Assembly (NCBI RefSeq): GCF_029168945.1
Contig: NC_083603.1
Span: forward strand, 22,072,001-22,136,000
Source: Cannabis sativa
Taxonomy: Eukaryota > Streptophyta > Magnoliopsida > Rosales > Cannabaceae
Direction: 5' to 3'
DNA: 64,000 nt
The position numbers were made by a program, and so were the translations under genes. The notes under the pieces are model-generated. The model made no database searches, had not been told where the DNA came from, and saw only the letters and a list, made by a program, of their open reading frames with translations. Position 1 is the stretch's first letter. Every line of letters starts with the position of its first letter. Positions 10,941 to 28,750 of the stretch are shown here, piece by piece.

Positions 10941-12833
10941 TGTTGGAAATTATTTTACCAGGATCTTAGATCTACTCACAAGTATGTTGATTAACATCCT
11001 AAATATGAACTTTCTAAAACGATGAAATAAACACATATAAAGTTTAGTGAACCTTACATTGGGTGCAGCGGAATAATATGACCCCTTCCGTTCAGATATC
11101 TAGCCCTTGATTCCTTTCTGTAGCAGAGCATTATCAATATCTGAACCTGGATCTCTTTCTCTGAATAATTGATGCTGAAACTCCTTCTTGCTGAAAGTCT
11201 TTCTTCATGATCTTCCTCACTATGGTTGAGGTATCACTTGCTGTGTGTGGGCACTATTCTCACACTAAGAATTTCGAAATTGAAGAGGGAAGGAGAAAGA
11301 GAAGGGTCGGCCAAAGATAGGGAGAGAGAGAGGCTCAGTTTTTTCTGAATCAGAAGTGTCAGAAGAAAAGTGTAATTTTCCTGAAGCCTTCACTATCTAT
11401 TTATAGCATTCCACTAGAGTTAGGTTTGAATTATTTGGCATTAAAATAATGAAAATATCAGTTTAAATTGCCTACAAAAGTGGCCGGCCATGCTTAGTGG
11501 ATTTGGGCCTCACTTTTTGCAATTTTGCAGTTTTACCTTTTCTGCATCTGATTTTCTCAAAAATGCCAATTTTCTAATTCAACCATTTAAATGCCAATTC
11601 TAACTATTTAATAACTATAAATAATTATTAAATAATATTGTCATTTATCATATTTATTATTTGAACCATACAAAGTATCATAATTAACAAATATGCCCCT
11701 AAAACTCTTTCTTTACAATTTCGCCCTTACTTAGTGAAAATTTCACAAATAGACATAGTCAAATTTGAGAATTATAATTGATTAATCAAAACCAATTATA
11801 TGAGTCTTACAAGCAATATTATCTCAACTAGTGCGGGGCCCATGGGTCTATATAACCGAGCTTCCAAGAAGTAGATCAAGAATTTAGCACTAAAATTCAC
11901 TAACTTATTAATTCTTCGTTGAATCCACGCATAGAACTCAGAATTGCACTCTCAGTATATAGAATGCTCTATATGTTCCACCATATAGACACATCATTAG
12001 TTATCCATTGTTATAATCCTAATTTGATCAATGATCCTCTATATGAATGATCTACACTGTAAAGGGATTAGATTACCGTAACTCCCTACTATTTATTTTA
12101 TCCTTAAAACACTTGACCCCGTATAAATGATATTTCAGCTTATGTGAAATGAGTACTCCACCATTTATGTTCGTTTGGTCAAGCTCGAAGGAGATCATCC
12201 TTTGCTTACTATTCGCCAGATAGAAGCTATAGATTCCATGTTTATGCTAGCGCTCCCACTCAACTGCACTACCGTCTTCCCAAAATGTACGTATCACCCT
12301 GACCTAAAAGTATGCTTAACTAACAAATCAAAGAACACGAATAGCCTTTCAAGATTGAGCCTAATCATAACAGGATTAAGAACATTTGATCTAGGATCAA
12401 CTAGGCGATATTGACTTGAATAGATATTACGGTAAGTTTAATAAATCTAAGTCAAGGTTCAATATCGGTCCCTTCCGATGCATACTCTATGCATCCAACG
12501 TGAGCTTTACTTTAACCAATGCTCTGGAAAGAACATAGCACTTCTCCAAATGCAAGTAAACTCTGTTGTAGATTATCATATCAGTAAAACCCTATATCTG
12601 ATAAATCTAGGAAACTTTATTCACATAGTCATGTTTACTTTCCAATGTATTGACAGCACAATAAACAGGATCAAGTATGTGAAAAGGGTTTCAGATGAAT
12701 TTATACATTATGTACATATAATCATGAAATAAGTCATGTGAACTATGCAACATTAAATGTTATTTCTGATCTATATTAATAAGTAAATCTGATTATATTG
12801 AAATGAGTTTTATTTAGGGCATAAAACCCAACA
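10941..12833 (-). mobile_element. 5' LTR of element 1 (long-LTR Copia family)
   Basis: On the minus strand it runs TGTTGGGTTTTAT ... TTTCCAACA, 1,893 bp, matching the LTRs at 34953, 45302, 53261 and 55624. A TATA box of the element strand (tatttata on the plus strand, 11398-11405) sits about where the family's promoter TATAAATA lies in other copies. Antisense frames at 12175-12414 and 12478-12732 recur in two other LTRs but are not supported as genes. Confidence 0.9.
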
Positions 12834-13984
12834 GGAATGGACCGATATTGATTTTGATATAGATTTATTAAACTTACCGTAATATCTATTCAATTCAATA
12901 TCACTTATGTGATCCTAGATCAAATGATCTTAATCCTGATATGATTAGGTTCAATCTCAAGAGTGTTATTCGTGTTCTTTGATTTGTTAGTTAAGCCTAC
13001 TTTTGGGTCAGGGTGATACGTACATTTTGGAAACACGGTAGTGCAATTGAGTGGGAGCGCTAACATAAATTTGGAATCTATAGCTTCTATCTGGCGAATA
13101 GAAAGTTAAGGATGATCTCCTTCGAGCTTAACCAAACGAAAATAAATGGTGGAGTACTCATTTCACTTAGCTGAAATATCATTTATACAGAGTTAAGTGT
13201 TTTAAGGATAAAATACATTGTAGGGTGTTACGGTAATTTAATCCCTTTATAGTGTAGATTATCTATATAGAGGATCATTGATCAAATTAGGATTATAACA
13301 ATGGATAATTAATGACGTGTCTATATGGTGGAACATATAGAGCGTTCTATATAGCTGAGAGTGCAATTCTAAGTTCTATGCGTGGATTCAACAAAGAATT
13401 AATAAGTCAGTGAATTTAAGATGTAAATTCTTGATCTGCTTATTGGAAGCTCGGATATATAGACCCATGGTCCCCACACTAGTTGAGACAATATTACTTG
13501 TAAGACTCATTTAATTGGTTTTAATTAATCAATTATAATTCTCAAGTTAGACTATGCCTATTTGTGAATTTGTCACTTATTAAGGGCAAAACAGTAAATA
13601 GAGAGTTTATAGGGTATATTTATTAATTAGGAAACTTTGATTAGTTTAATTAATAAATATAATAAATGACAATATATTATTTAATAATTAATTGTAGTTA
13701 TTAAATAATTATATTTGACATTTATGTTGTTGAATAAGAAAATTGGTAATTTTTGAGAGAATGGAAACTAGGAATGATAAAATAAGAAAGTTGCAAAAGT
13801 GAGAGGCTTGTTTCCATATTGCTATGGCCGACCACTTTGCTTGCATTTTATCATTTAATTTTTCATTTTTTAATGCCAAGTAATTTAACCTTAACCCTAT
13901 GTGGTATTCTATAAATAGAAGGTAAAGGCTTCAGGTTTCACACACATAACTGCATTCTTTTCTTTCACAAAAACACTCCTGAGC

Positions 13985-14032
<48 letters not shown>

Positions 14033-14346
14033 CTCTGTTTTCGAAATCCCTCTAAGTGATAGAGTAGTGCCCACACACATCAAGTAATACCTCAATCATA
14101 GTGAGGAAGGCTGTGTAGAATTCAGAGTCAACAAAGAAGGACATTCGGGCTCAGATCTTGATTATACTCTGCGACAAAAAGGAATCAAGAGTTAGAGATC
14201 TAAGTGGGAGGAGACATATTATTCCGCTCCACCCAATGTAAGGTTTCTCATAGTGTTTAATTATATTCGTTTTAGAAGTTCATATTTAGGTTGTTAATTA
14301 ACATACTTGTGAGTAGATCTAAGATCCTGGTAAAATAATTCCAACA
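12834..14346 (+). mobile_element. Truncated LTR of the long-LTR Copia family, split by element 1
   Basis: It matches the family LTR from the ggaccgatattg block to the CCAACA end in plus orientation; the first roughly 330 bp are absent here. The missing start presumably lies left of element 1, which inserted at this point. No primer-binding site follows 14346, so this is the 3' end of an element or a solo LTR. TATAAATA is at 13910-13917. It is the oldest layer of the left-hand nest. Confidence 0.85.
13990..14027. repeat. (TC)n microsatellite in the truncated LTR
   Basis: About 19 uninterrupted TC units just downstream of the LTR TATA box. Other LTRs of the family have only short TC runs here. 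Confidence 0.9.
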
Positions 14347-15846
14347 CATCATTCGACCCCAAATCCATTCCATGGGGTTGTTGTTGGTGAGGAGGAAGAA
14401 GACGATGACGATGGGGGTGTTCGCAGGTCGATGACGATGACCTCCTGGTTCGCACCTCTTGTTCCCAGAAGACGATGAGGACCCCTGACCTGAATCGCAA
14501 AAGAGAAGGAGAAGAACGGGATTTTCACAGAAGAGAAGGAGACGACGAGGACCCCTGACCTGAATCACACCTCTTGTAATTGTTTTAATTTAAAAAATAA
14601 GTTTTATTTTCATTTTTATACATTTTAAATATATTGTTTTAATTTTAAAATAAGTTTTAATGAATTTTAAAATGAAAAATAAAATTTTATGATGTGGACT
14701 AATAAAAAGGTGACATATGGACACTTACTTGGAAGAAAACGGAAAGGTACCTACTGAAGTTCCAGAGTAGTGACAGAATGTATTTTTACCGCCAAAAATA
14801 GGACTTAGGTATTTATTTGCTACTCAGCATAAAAATTAAGTATTTATGCTGCAAATTACTCTTGTTTTATTAAAAAAGTTTTAATTAATTTCACTATATT
14901 ACTTTAATAATTTTTGTATTTTAACGATTATATTTCTTTCAAAAAAAATATTTAGTTTTCTTTAATTTTTATATATTTAAATGGCTTCTCAATATTTTTA
15001 AATAATTTTTTATTAAAAAATTAAATTAAATGATTTAGACCAATGAGAAGATGACAACTGGGCACTTACCTGACACTTAACGGCCAGGTACTTACGGAAG
15101 TTCCAGAACTCTAACAGAAGGTATTTTTACTGCCAAAAATATGACTTAAGTATTTATCTGCTACTTAGAGTAAAACTTAAATATTTTTATCGCAAATTAC
15201 TCATAACAATAAATCACTATTATGATCATTGAGGATTTGATTTAGTTAATTTTTTTTTTGTAAGTTTCCACTATTATTACATTTGATCATAGATTGTTGT
15301 TTATGTGATCATAAATATATGCGAATAGATACATTTAATTTGTAGCTTTTCACATCCAAATTTATTTTAAAATAATATTTAAAATTTAACTAATTTTAAA
15401 TATCAAAATTTGAAAATAACTTTTAATAAAAAATAAACAATATGAATAAATTTATTATTAATTGCAATATTTTAGTGAATTAATTATATTTAGGTTTGAT
15501 AGCAACATCTAATAATTTATTATTTCTTTTTATTTTAAAAAAAGTCATCCAATCATTTTTCATAAACTAAGAATTCTGTTATAAAATAGATATATAGATA
15601 TATAAATTATTTCTATATTTTTTGATTCAAAATTTATTATTTATACATTTTATATGTACATAATTAAAATATTATTATTGGGTAGTGGTACTAATGGTAG
15701 CTAATACTTTCTATAGGTGATATTTTAATATTAGTTAATAATATTTCTTAAAAATTATTTTTTTAATTATATAAGATACTTAAACATCAACTTTTTAACA
15801 ATTCTAAAAAAAAAAACACAAGAAACTGTAGCACTATTTAGAAATA
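14347..15846. other. Intergenic region with a diverged direct repeat
   Basis: 14347-14580 is a GA/GAC-rich patch with a repeated gaggacccctgacctgaatc (two copies, about 70 bp apart); no protein is recognised in it. Two related roughly 170-bp segments follow at 14691-14861 and 15032-15203, sharing aagttccag and gcaaattactc blocks. The rest is AT-rich with no gene seen. Confidence 0.6.
14691..15203. repeat. Diverged direct repeat, unnamed element
   Basis: Segments 14691-14861 and 15032-15203 share in order a gga/ggg-cacttac block, ggtac.tac.gaagttccaga, a tatttttac.gccaaaaata block, and gcaaattactc at the end. A reverse-orientation relative lies at about 61471-61620. This looks like a dispersed repeat family of unknown type. 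Confidence 0.55.
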
Positions 15847-16229
15847 CAGTAGAACCTCTATTTAAGAATACTCTATTCAAGAATAACCTCTAATTTGTTA
15901 TAAAAAAGTCAAGTCCGATTTGGGCCAGTTATAAATAAGAATAACCTCTAAATTGTAATTTGTTATACATTTTCTAAGTCTCGTATTAACAAAGTATACC
16001 TCTATAAATATATACATGTATTTTGTAAATTTATTTATGTAAAATTAATAATTTTATTTTAAATTATAATACATTTTTTATTATGATATATTATTAATAA
16101 TTATTTATTGTTATTATTGTTACATTGATATTTTTTTGGTTTTATAATTTTTTTTTCAAGTGTAACTCTATTTAGTTATAACCTCCCAATTAGAATATAA
16201 TTTTGTATTCTTGAATAGAGGTTCTACTG
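15847..16229. mobile_element. Tc1/mariner-like MITE
   Basis: The ends are inverted repeats of about 25 bp with one mismatch: cagtagaacctctatttaag on the left, and on the right the reverse complement cagtagaacctctattcaag. TA flanks both sides (15845-15846 and 16230-16231), the target of mariner-type transposases. The interior (383 bp in all) is AT-rich with no ORF. It lies about 200 bp upstream of the IDH start codon. Confidence 0.88.
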
Positions 16230-16319
16230 TATCTCTAATTAAGTATGAGTTCCCCCGTATAAAATTTATTTAATACAATTATTTTTGCTGAAATTAATTT
16301 ATAACTATTGGTAATAGCA

Positions 16320-16440
16320 GTAAGCATCCGCTCCGTCTTTCTCTATTTCAGACCTGTCTATGTGCTAAAGCTATAAACTTTCGGTCAACCTTAAATTTGG
16401 CATATATACTTCGTGTTCGGCGCGTGTAAATAACGCTTCA
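16320..16440 (+). promoter_or_regulatory. IDH upstream region and 5' UTR
   Basis: About 120 bp upstream of the start codon are less AT-rich than the intergenic DNA and include catatatactt (16400-16410), a weak TATA candidate. Start of transcription cannot be placed from sequence. The mariner-like MITE ends 211 bp before the start codon, so it lies in the likely promoter. Confidence 0.35.
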
Positions 16441-21736
<5,296 letters not shown>

Positions 21737-22008
21737 AAGGTATTGCATATGTAATCAGATTGTATTTTGTGACTCCTTTAGGAGTCAATTTATTTTCCGA
21801 CATTTTTCCAGTTTTTCCTGAAGAGAAATAAGACCACACGACAGATGGTCTGGACGACGAGAAAGAGATTTGTAACGCTAGTGGAAAGTTTGGAGGGCAT
21901 GGATGGAATTTTGGATGATTGACTTATTTGCCTTTCCTCTTCATCGTCTCAAAATGAACTATTGGTGACCTTTGAAAATTGCTATTCTTTGTCCATATAG
22001 ATCTACAA

Positions 22009-22014
22009 AATAAA
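22009..22014 (+). terminator. Likely IDH polyadenylation signal
   Basis: An aataaa lies 273 bp after the IDH stop codon and is followed within 30 bp by a change to AT-rich intergenic sequence. Confidence 0.5.
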
Positions 22015-22267
22015 TGCATAATGATGTTACACTCTCATTTAACTTATATATAATTTTTTTTTTTCCAAGGATGAAAGATCATATTTTATACTCTTCTTCA
22101 TTGTTTGTATTTGCTAAGTAAACTTTAAGATGGATTAATTTGATTTTAACTTCTCGTCATATGTTAATTGTTTCTTTGGGGCTTCAACCATAAAGACTAC
22201 TCACTCTCATAAGTTGAAATAACTTTCCAAACCAATTTTTAATACATACCTTTATATAACGACAATT

Positions 22268-22271
22268 CCGA

Positions 22272-22307
<36 letters not shown>

Positions 22308-22311
22308 TCGG
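22268..22311. repeat. Poly-T/poly-A inverted repeat
   Basis: CCGA plus a run of about 26 T is followed by about 11 A and TCGG. The ends pair to form a hairpin. Runs of this length are hard to sequence, so the exact length may be unreliable. Confidence 0.6.
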
Positions 22312-23102
22312 ATCTCTTCTAATGTTGTTAACCTATTAATCTTATTAAAAAAAAGTTAAAAAAAATTAAAAAAACTAATCAATTCTTCCATTTCACTCTC
22401 CCAATCCCAATCTGAACGACTCTAAGGTGAACTTTGTGATGAAGAAGTCTCGGAAAACCAACAGCTCGACGAACCAAAGCTTCCTTTCACTTTCCCCTCT
22501 CTCCCTTGCGTCTCACTTTCCCCAATGGAACCCTATTACTCGTGACACCCATTTAGATCGGCTTTCGATCCAGTTCGAGCGAGAAGGCGAGCCCAATCAT
22601 GCAGCACCCCTCGTGGTGTGACTCAACAGTCGGAGGTTTTTGAACATCAGCAACCCTCTCGGTGCGACTTTCAGTTGGCTTGAATGTTTTTAGTTCTCTC
22701 GCAAAATCTTTGTCTCGACTTTTATTACTCTTCGTGCATGAGGTAAGTATTCAAATTCTCACTTCGTGCAATGCACATTAATAGAACTAAAATGGAAAAG
22801 ATAATTGACCAAAAATAGCAGATTTTGCAAATCGAATTGACAGTCTCCACTCAGGTTCCCCTCACTTCTTCTCCTTTCCTAATAAGCAGAGGTGAAGAAG
22901 AAGACGACGAAGAAATCGAAGCTTCTTTTGAATCGAAAGGGGCTAATAGTAGTGAATTGAATTGAATTGGAGTTCTGTTCGATGTATTGGATTTAATTTC
23001 GATTTTGGACTGTTAATGAGAGAAAGAGAAGAAGAAGAATAAATTTCCTCTCGCTATCATATACCCGGCATATGAAGATGTTCGTCATGTGATATACCCA
23101 AA
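22312..23102. other. Unassigned region upstream of the WD40 fragment
   Basis: 22379-22740 is less AT-rich than its surroundings and has short open frames in several phases, including 22427-22621, without a recognised domain. It could be a 5' UTR or a further decayed exon belonging to the WD40 fragment downstream, or captured sequence. No promoter or start codon can be defended. Confidence 0.35.
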
Positions 23103-24046
23103 TGGAAGTACTTGATTGATTTACCACCTATTGGTGAGCCTGTCGTGCCAGAGTTGCTACTTAAAATATTAGAATCTTATCGGAAAGAAGGTCAGTACTT
23201 TCTTGTTTATGGTGTTTCATGCAAAATTTTCTGCTCAGATTGAGTGTTTGATCCATGTTTGTCTATTGCCCGTTATGAATTTTTCCTTTTCAAGGCTGCA
23301 TTCTTGATGACGAGAGGGCAAAATTATATGCTAAAATGGTCAATAGAGGTTGTGTTATGAGATTTGCATTTGCTGCTGCTGTTTTTGGTGAATCCTCTGA
23401 AGTAGCTGTCGCGTGCTCTCAACCATTTGACGAGGAAGTTAGTAAATCACCTCCCCAAAAGGCTCCAGCATCAATGTCCAATCATGAGCTTGATGATACA
23501 TCTATTGTGAGTAGGATATCATCGAAAGGAAAATCCATGCCGGGACAAAAAAGAAGGATCCATTGGTAAATCTCATAATTATTAGTAATGTCAAATGCTT
23601 TTAGGCTTGTTATTCTGGGTAATTTTTCCTCCATTTGAATGAGGTTACATTGTCTACACTTATGATTTCGCATTGGCAGAGTCAAGGTAGCCTCAGCTTG
23701 ATGGCTTTTGAAATTTGAACAAGAAGAGGCTGTTCAAAATCGCGTACACGAGTAAGTGGATCGAGTGCCTTTTCTTATTTGTTGTTGATCAAATGCTTGT
23801 TGATGCGATCAGTTTTTGTCATTTAATCTTAAGTGATTGTTTTGGTGAGCTTGCTAGATACTACATTTTCCAATATTTCTTTAATATTATTTATGTTGTA
23901 TGGCTTAATGCTCTAGTCTTGTGTCCATTGGGAATTTAGAATCTGCAATTAGCTTATTGCTTTCAACTAATCCTGAGAGCAAATACTTTTATGTGAACGC
24001 TCTTTCTTCTGCTGTGTCATGCTCTCTTCTTGAACTTGCAGTAAAG
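23103..24046 (+). pseudogene. WDR11-like WD40-repeat protein gene fragment, introns retained
   Basis: Four blocks read in order like consecutive exons of the plant WDR11-type protein, past its WD40 repeats. They are 23103-23190 (KYLIDLPPIGEPVVPELL), 23295-23565 (ILDDERAKLYAKMV, MRFAFAAAVFGESSE, LDDTSIVSRISSKGKS), 23680-23751 (SQGSLSLMAFE, then EEAVQNRVHE after a shift) and 23917-24046 (GNLESAISLLLSTNPESKYF). Each block but the last is bounded by plausible GT/AG sites. Lesions include frame changes after GESSE and inside the third block, and a stop after MAFEI. The assignment rests on remembered family motifs, not a search. Retained introns argue against a processed copy. The rest of the gene is absent. 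Confidence 0.65.
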
Positions 24047-24429
24047 GTATCAAGAAGCTTGTTCTCAGGTCAGCTCTGTTATGTTTTTATATATACTAGA
24101 TGGATTTTAATTTAGGTTCTAATGTAATTTTAGATCAACTCTGTAATTTATTATAAATTATATTATTAATACTTGTTTCATTTGGTTACATATGTTTTTT
24201 CTTTCTTTTGCTTAATTTTTTGTCTTTACGTGTAACCCAATAAATATTTTATTGTAAATATATTTGTCATCCAAAAAACTCAAGGATTATATAGTAACCA
24301 ACTTTTGATATTGAAGGAAGCTCTATTATAAATTATATTATTAAAAAAATTATTTTAATCTAAGATATTTTTACTATCATAATGTAAATTTATTTTTAAA
24401 TTCTAATATTTATACTTTAAGTTCGGATT

Positions 24430-24776
24430 TCTATTTTTTTTTTTCACTGACCTCTTACACATTATTTTACCAGCCTTTCATTTCATTTTCTATGCAATTT
24501 TTAATACGATTTGTGACCACTGTCTCTGCATTTTCAACGTCAATTGCTATTGTTCTACTTGATTTGAAATCAGGTATTTTTTATCCACTCATATTGATAT
24601 AAATTCTCTATTTTTTTTTCATTGACCTTTCACACATTATGTTATCAGCCTTTCGTTTCATTTTATATACAATTTTCAATACGATTTGTAGCCACTGTCT
24701 CTGCATTTTCACCGTTAAATGATATTATTCTACTTGATTCGAAATCAAGTATTTTTTATCCCCTCATATTGATCTA
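24430..24776 (+). repeat. Tandem duplication of about 173 bp
   Basis: Both units run from a T-rich block through cactgtctctgcattttc to gtattttttatcc and the catattgat block. A third copy at about 27536-27690 shares the ggccacta, ctacttcattggaa and gtatttttt blocks. Confidence 0.8.
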
Positions 24777-24793
24777 AATATTAGAATGTACTT

Positions 24794-25755
24794 ACTGCGT
24801 GTTTGCACCTTCTATCATTAATTAAATCATGGGTCAAAATTAAATCTAAAATTACAAGAAATATAGCATAGGAAAAAGTAGGCACAGAATAGTCACTTAA
24901 ATATCTATAATTAGTCTTTACCTTTATCCAATAATAAGCCACTTAGATTATGGTTAGTCTTTTCTTTTTAAATTTTTTTTAATAGTTTCAACAAAAATTT
25001 CAAAGCATAAGCAATATTGCTTAAGCAATATAAATAGGAAAAATCTAAAAAAAATTAAAATCTTAAATAAAATTAATAATACATGTTTACAAATAATCAT
25101 GTTTTTATGGTTCTATTTCTAATGCTAGAATGATACCTCATAACATTAATGATAATGATTAGCATTGGTTATTATAAGGTCTCATCCTAGGTATATAATT
25201 TATTTTTTGTGGTTTAAAATAAATAAAAATTAAAAATCAGGATAAAAAATAATACTTGTAATGTATATGTAAGTCCTATTTGAAATTCAAAACATAAGTA
25301 AAAGAACTTTCATTAATTCTTTTTACTAATGTGACAATTCTTTTTTCCAAAAGATGCTTTTCACTGTGTGTTTGTACCTCCTATCATTAATTAAATTATG
25401 GGTCAAAATTAAATTTAAAATTACAAGAAATATAACATAGGAAAAAGTAGCCACAAAAACAAATAGCCACTTAAATATCTATAGTTAGTCTTTACCTTCA
25501 TCCAATAATGAGCCACTTAGATTATGGTTAGTCTTTTATTTTTAAAAGTTTTTTAATAGGCTTAAGTTCAACAAAAATTCAGATGCATAAGCAATAAAAA
25601 TAGGGCAAATCTAAAAAAAAAAATTAAAATCTTAAATAAAATTAATAATACGTGTATACAAATAATCATGTTTTTATGGTTCTATTTCTAATACTAGAAT
25701 GATACCTCATAACATTAATGGTAATGATTTAGCATTGATGAGGTTATTATAAGGT
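24794..25755 (+). repeat. Dispersed direct duplication of about 390 bp
   Basis: 24794-25180 and 25363-25755 share long blocks such as tctatcattaattaaat, ttacaagaaatat and gatacctcataacattaat. They are offset by about 570 bp and differ by small indels. Confidence 0.85.
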
Positions 25756-28374
25756 GTATTTCTGGGTATCCCTAATGCATCCCATCTCCTATTGATTAGC
25801 ATCCGAGTTTCCTCCCTATTATAATAATCCTTCAACAATAGATCTTTGATCACATTATCAAGAGATGATTTTGAATTATAATTAGTATTTTTTAGAATAT
25901 GGGGTTTTAAGTCCTCAGTTGCTTAATGAGTAAACCATTTTTCATTTGAAAGTTTGCTATTTTAATGGGATTAATATCCATCATATCCATCATTTTTCGT
26001 AGTTGATAAATCAGTCGTTATATTATACAACCATATCGTATAACCTTTCGTCATACAATAAAGCACGAGATAGCAGTTATCAACCAAATAACTATAGTTA
26101 AGAAACTCTGAAAATTTAAAACTTTTTATTCGCGAGGATGAATTTAATATGGGTTTATTTATTTTTTCATTGTGGTGGGACTGAAAATAACATGTTTCAT
26201 TGCATGTTTCTTACTGATTGTTCTGAAATAAATATTGATGCTTTGGATAACATATGGATGCAGGAAAAGAAATATAGTACTGAATTTTCTATTTTCTAAT
26301 GCTACTTCAAAAATTTCGTATACATAAGAAAATATTTTCAGTAATATTTTTGTAATTCAATTGACAACATTATCTCTTGATTAATCAGGTTAATATTTAG
26401 TTTTCATATCTTTCCCCATAATATCCTTGAGATAATAACTTTTAATACCGGTATTATGTATTATATACTTTTGGGATGAGAAAAGTGTTGCCAGTTTTTT
26501 TTCTTTTTCCTTTAAATATTGGCTTACAAAATCTTAGCATGTCATTAGCATTGATTAGTCATTTTTAGCCATGCCATCTACACAACTAATATTTTATTGC
26601 CTTTAATGCCTTAGATTTTGTTTATATTACTCATCTTTATTTTTCTCACCATAGTTTGATATTTATCTTCTATTACTGTTATATGCACATTTAAATAGTG
26701 AAATACAATTTGTATCAACCATTAATAATAAAAAAATAATGATTTCCTTTATTAATTTTCATATCTTTACACTTCAAATAAATAATTTTTTTTAAAAAAA
26801 TAAAATGAAGTATACCTCCATTGGTAGATATATTATTTTGTATGATTTTGTATTCTAATTTTGTATGATTGTGTATATCTAATTTTTTAAAGAAACCTTT
26901 TACAAAAAAAAAATTAAAAATCTTTTACATCATTGCAACTTTTGGGACAAAGGAGTTTTTAAAAAATTATTGTTGTGTTTCAATGAGAGGAAATAAGAAC
27001 ATGTTTTTCTTTTGATTTAAAAAATTATTGTTGTATTTCAATGAGGGAAAACTATGTATTGGCACGTAATTTTTTTTTCTTCTTATGAAAGATTTTTTAA
27101 TTATCTTATTTTTATGATTTTTTCATTACGGTGGGATTGAAAATAATATTTCTAATCTTTAATTTTTTTTAATAATCTTATTTTATTATTTTTGTTTTTC
27201 TTTTCTTCTTATGAATGATTCTTTTAATGAATAATTTCTTGTACAATATATTTTGAGTGATCTGTAAGTTGTATGTAAAATATGCCATGTTTGTATGGAA
27301 GCTTGGTATTGTATCTTACTGAAAATATTGACATTAGATTGATTTTGAGATGCAGTAAAATATATTGTTTTTATAGTTTCTATAAGTTGTACAAATATAT
27401 TTATATATTTGGGTTAGCGACTCTGTATTGATAATGACATAGTTTGGTTGGACTAACTTATCAAATGTATATTGAATGAGATAATAGTGTATATTATTGT
27501 TATATCATGTACAAGTTCAATAATTATAAGTTTCACCCATTTTGTTGTCAACTTTTCTTCATATTTTTTGTTACGTTTTCAACACAATTGGTGGCCACTA
27601 TCGCTGGATTTTAATTGTCAACTGGTATTGTTCTACTTCATTGGAAGTCAGGTATTTTTTTTACTCCTCATATTAATTTATATTTATTTATGTACTTATT
27701 GTGTTATATATATTGAGAATAAAATGATATATCATGCATAAAAAACTCCCACATTATTTTTTCCTTATATTTTTTATATATATATATATTAAATAAATAT
27801 GCACACATACATTTGATGGTCATGGTTATTTATTTTTATTTAATAACTCAAAATATGCAATTATGATGATGTTGATATTTAATGGAAATTGGACATCTTC
27901 ATCTTAAAGATGCATATTTTTGAATCTTATTGTTTTAAGTTTATTTTCTATTTTAATTGAACATGTACATTTCAATAGTATAGGATATAATTCTCTTTAT
28001 TATAAAATTAAATGATTAAAGTTGCAAATATAATATCCTTATTTAAATAAAAAATTATTTTACGTTACAAATGAATAAAAATTGACCTACTAATAAAATT
28101 CATTTAAAATAAATATCTATACTTAAATGAGCCTAATAATTATTATTCTAATCTTAATATTTTATTGATGTAGAATGATATTTTACTTCTGAAACATACA
28201 TTTCCTTGATTGACATAATGACAGATAGTAAGATTGTACAAATACAATACTTAAACATTTAAATTCAAATCTACATTAGATTAAACAATAAATTTCTTAA
28301 AAAATATATGCATTTCGATTTGATTTTTTAAAGATCAAAACACACGACCTTCTAAAAGAATCTCATATAGAGAT

Positions 28375-28406
28375 TTGCCAGAAAAGAAGAAGGAAGAAAT
28401 ACATAG

Positions 28407-28442
<36 letters not shown>

Positions 28443-28750
28443 TAAACAAAAAGTATTGAAAAACTATCAAGTTGATACGACTAATTCAAGTTATTTGAAT
28501 CGTAACAATTTACCCACATGTACTCTTGATCATGCGGCATCTACAAGTACGCAACATTAGTATTATCGTGCTGATGATATTAATAATGATCGACAAGATA
28601 GACATGGTCACAGAGTATCAAAGAGACAATGCAATTTCAACTGAGAAGATATCTTCTTATCAAGATTTGGATTCTTCAATTGGATGTAGTGGTGGAAATA
28701 ATTTCTACCCAAATTTATCCTTCGAAAATAATGAGAGATTTCATTAGGTA
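28375..28750 (+). pseudogene. Possible start of the Helitron Rep-helicase gene
   Basis: The frame from 28375 to 28560 has basic/acidic, Arg-Glu-repeat-rich sequence partly made by an (AG)n tract (28411-28438). The frame at 28526-28747 follows with an overlap. Plant Helitron proteins often begin with such a charged stretch, but no conserved motif confirms it. Confidence 0.3.

Larger units (their letters stand above)
5174..12833 (-). mobile_element. Element 1: long-LTR Copia derivative, minus strand
   Basis: From right to left it has a 5' LTR (10941-12833), a primer-binding site (10922-10940), an internal region without intact genes (5292-10921), a polypurine tract, and the first 118 bp of the 3' LTR (5174-5291). 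The rest of the 3' LTR is displaced off the window by the gypsy insertion. The internal region matches elements A and B but lacks about 0.8 kb around 5860, where reverse-transcriptase relics lie in the others. Its right end sits inside another LTR of the same family (12834-14346), which it split on insertion. Confidence 0.85.
24116..28374. other. AT-rich intergenic region with local duplications
   Basis: No gene is recognised. A roughly 173-bp tandem pair lies at 24430-24776, with a third diverged copy at about 27536-27690. A second pair of about 390 bp is at 24794-25180 and 25363-25755. An open frame at 27472-27741 overlaps the third copy and has no recognisable domain. Confidence 0.7.
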
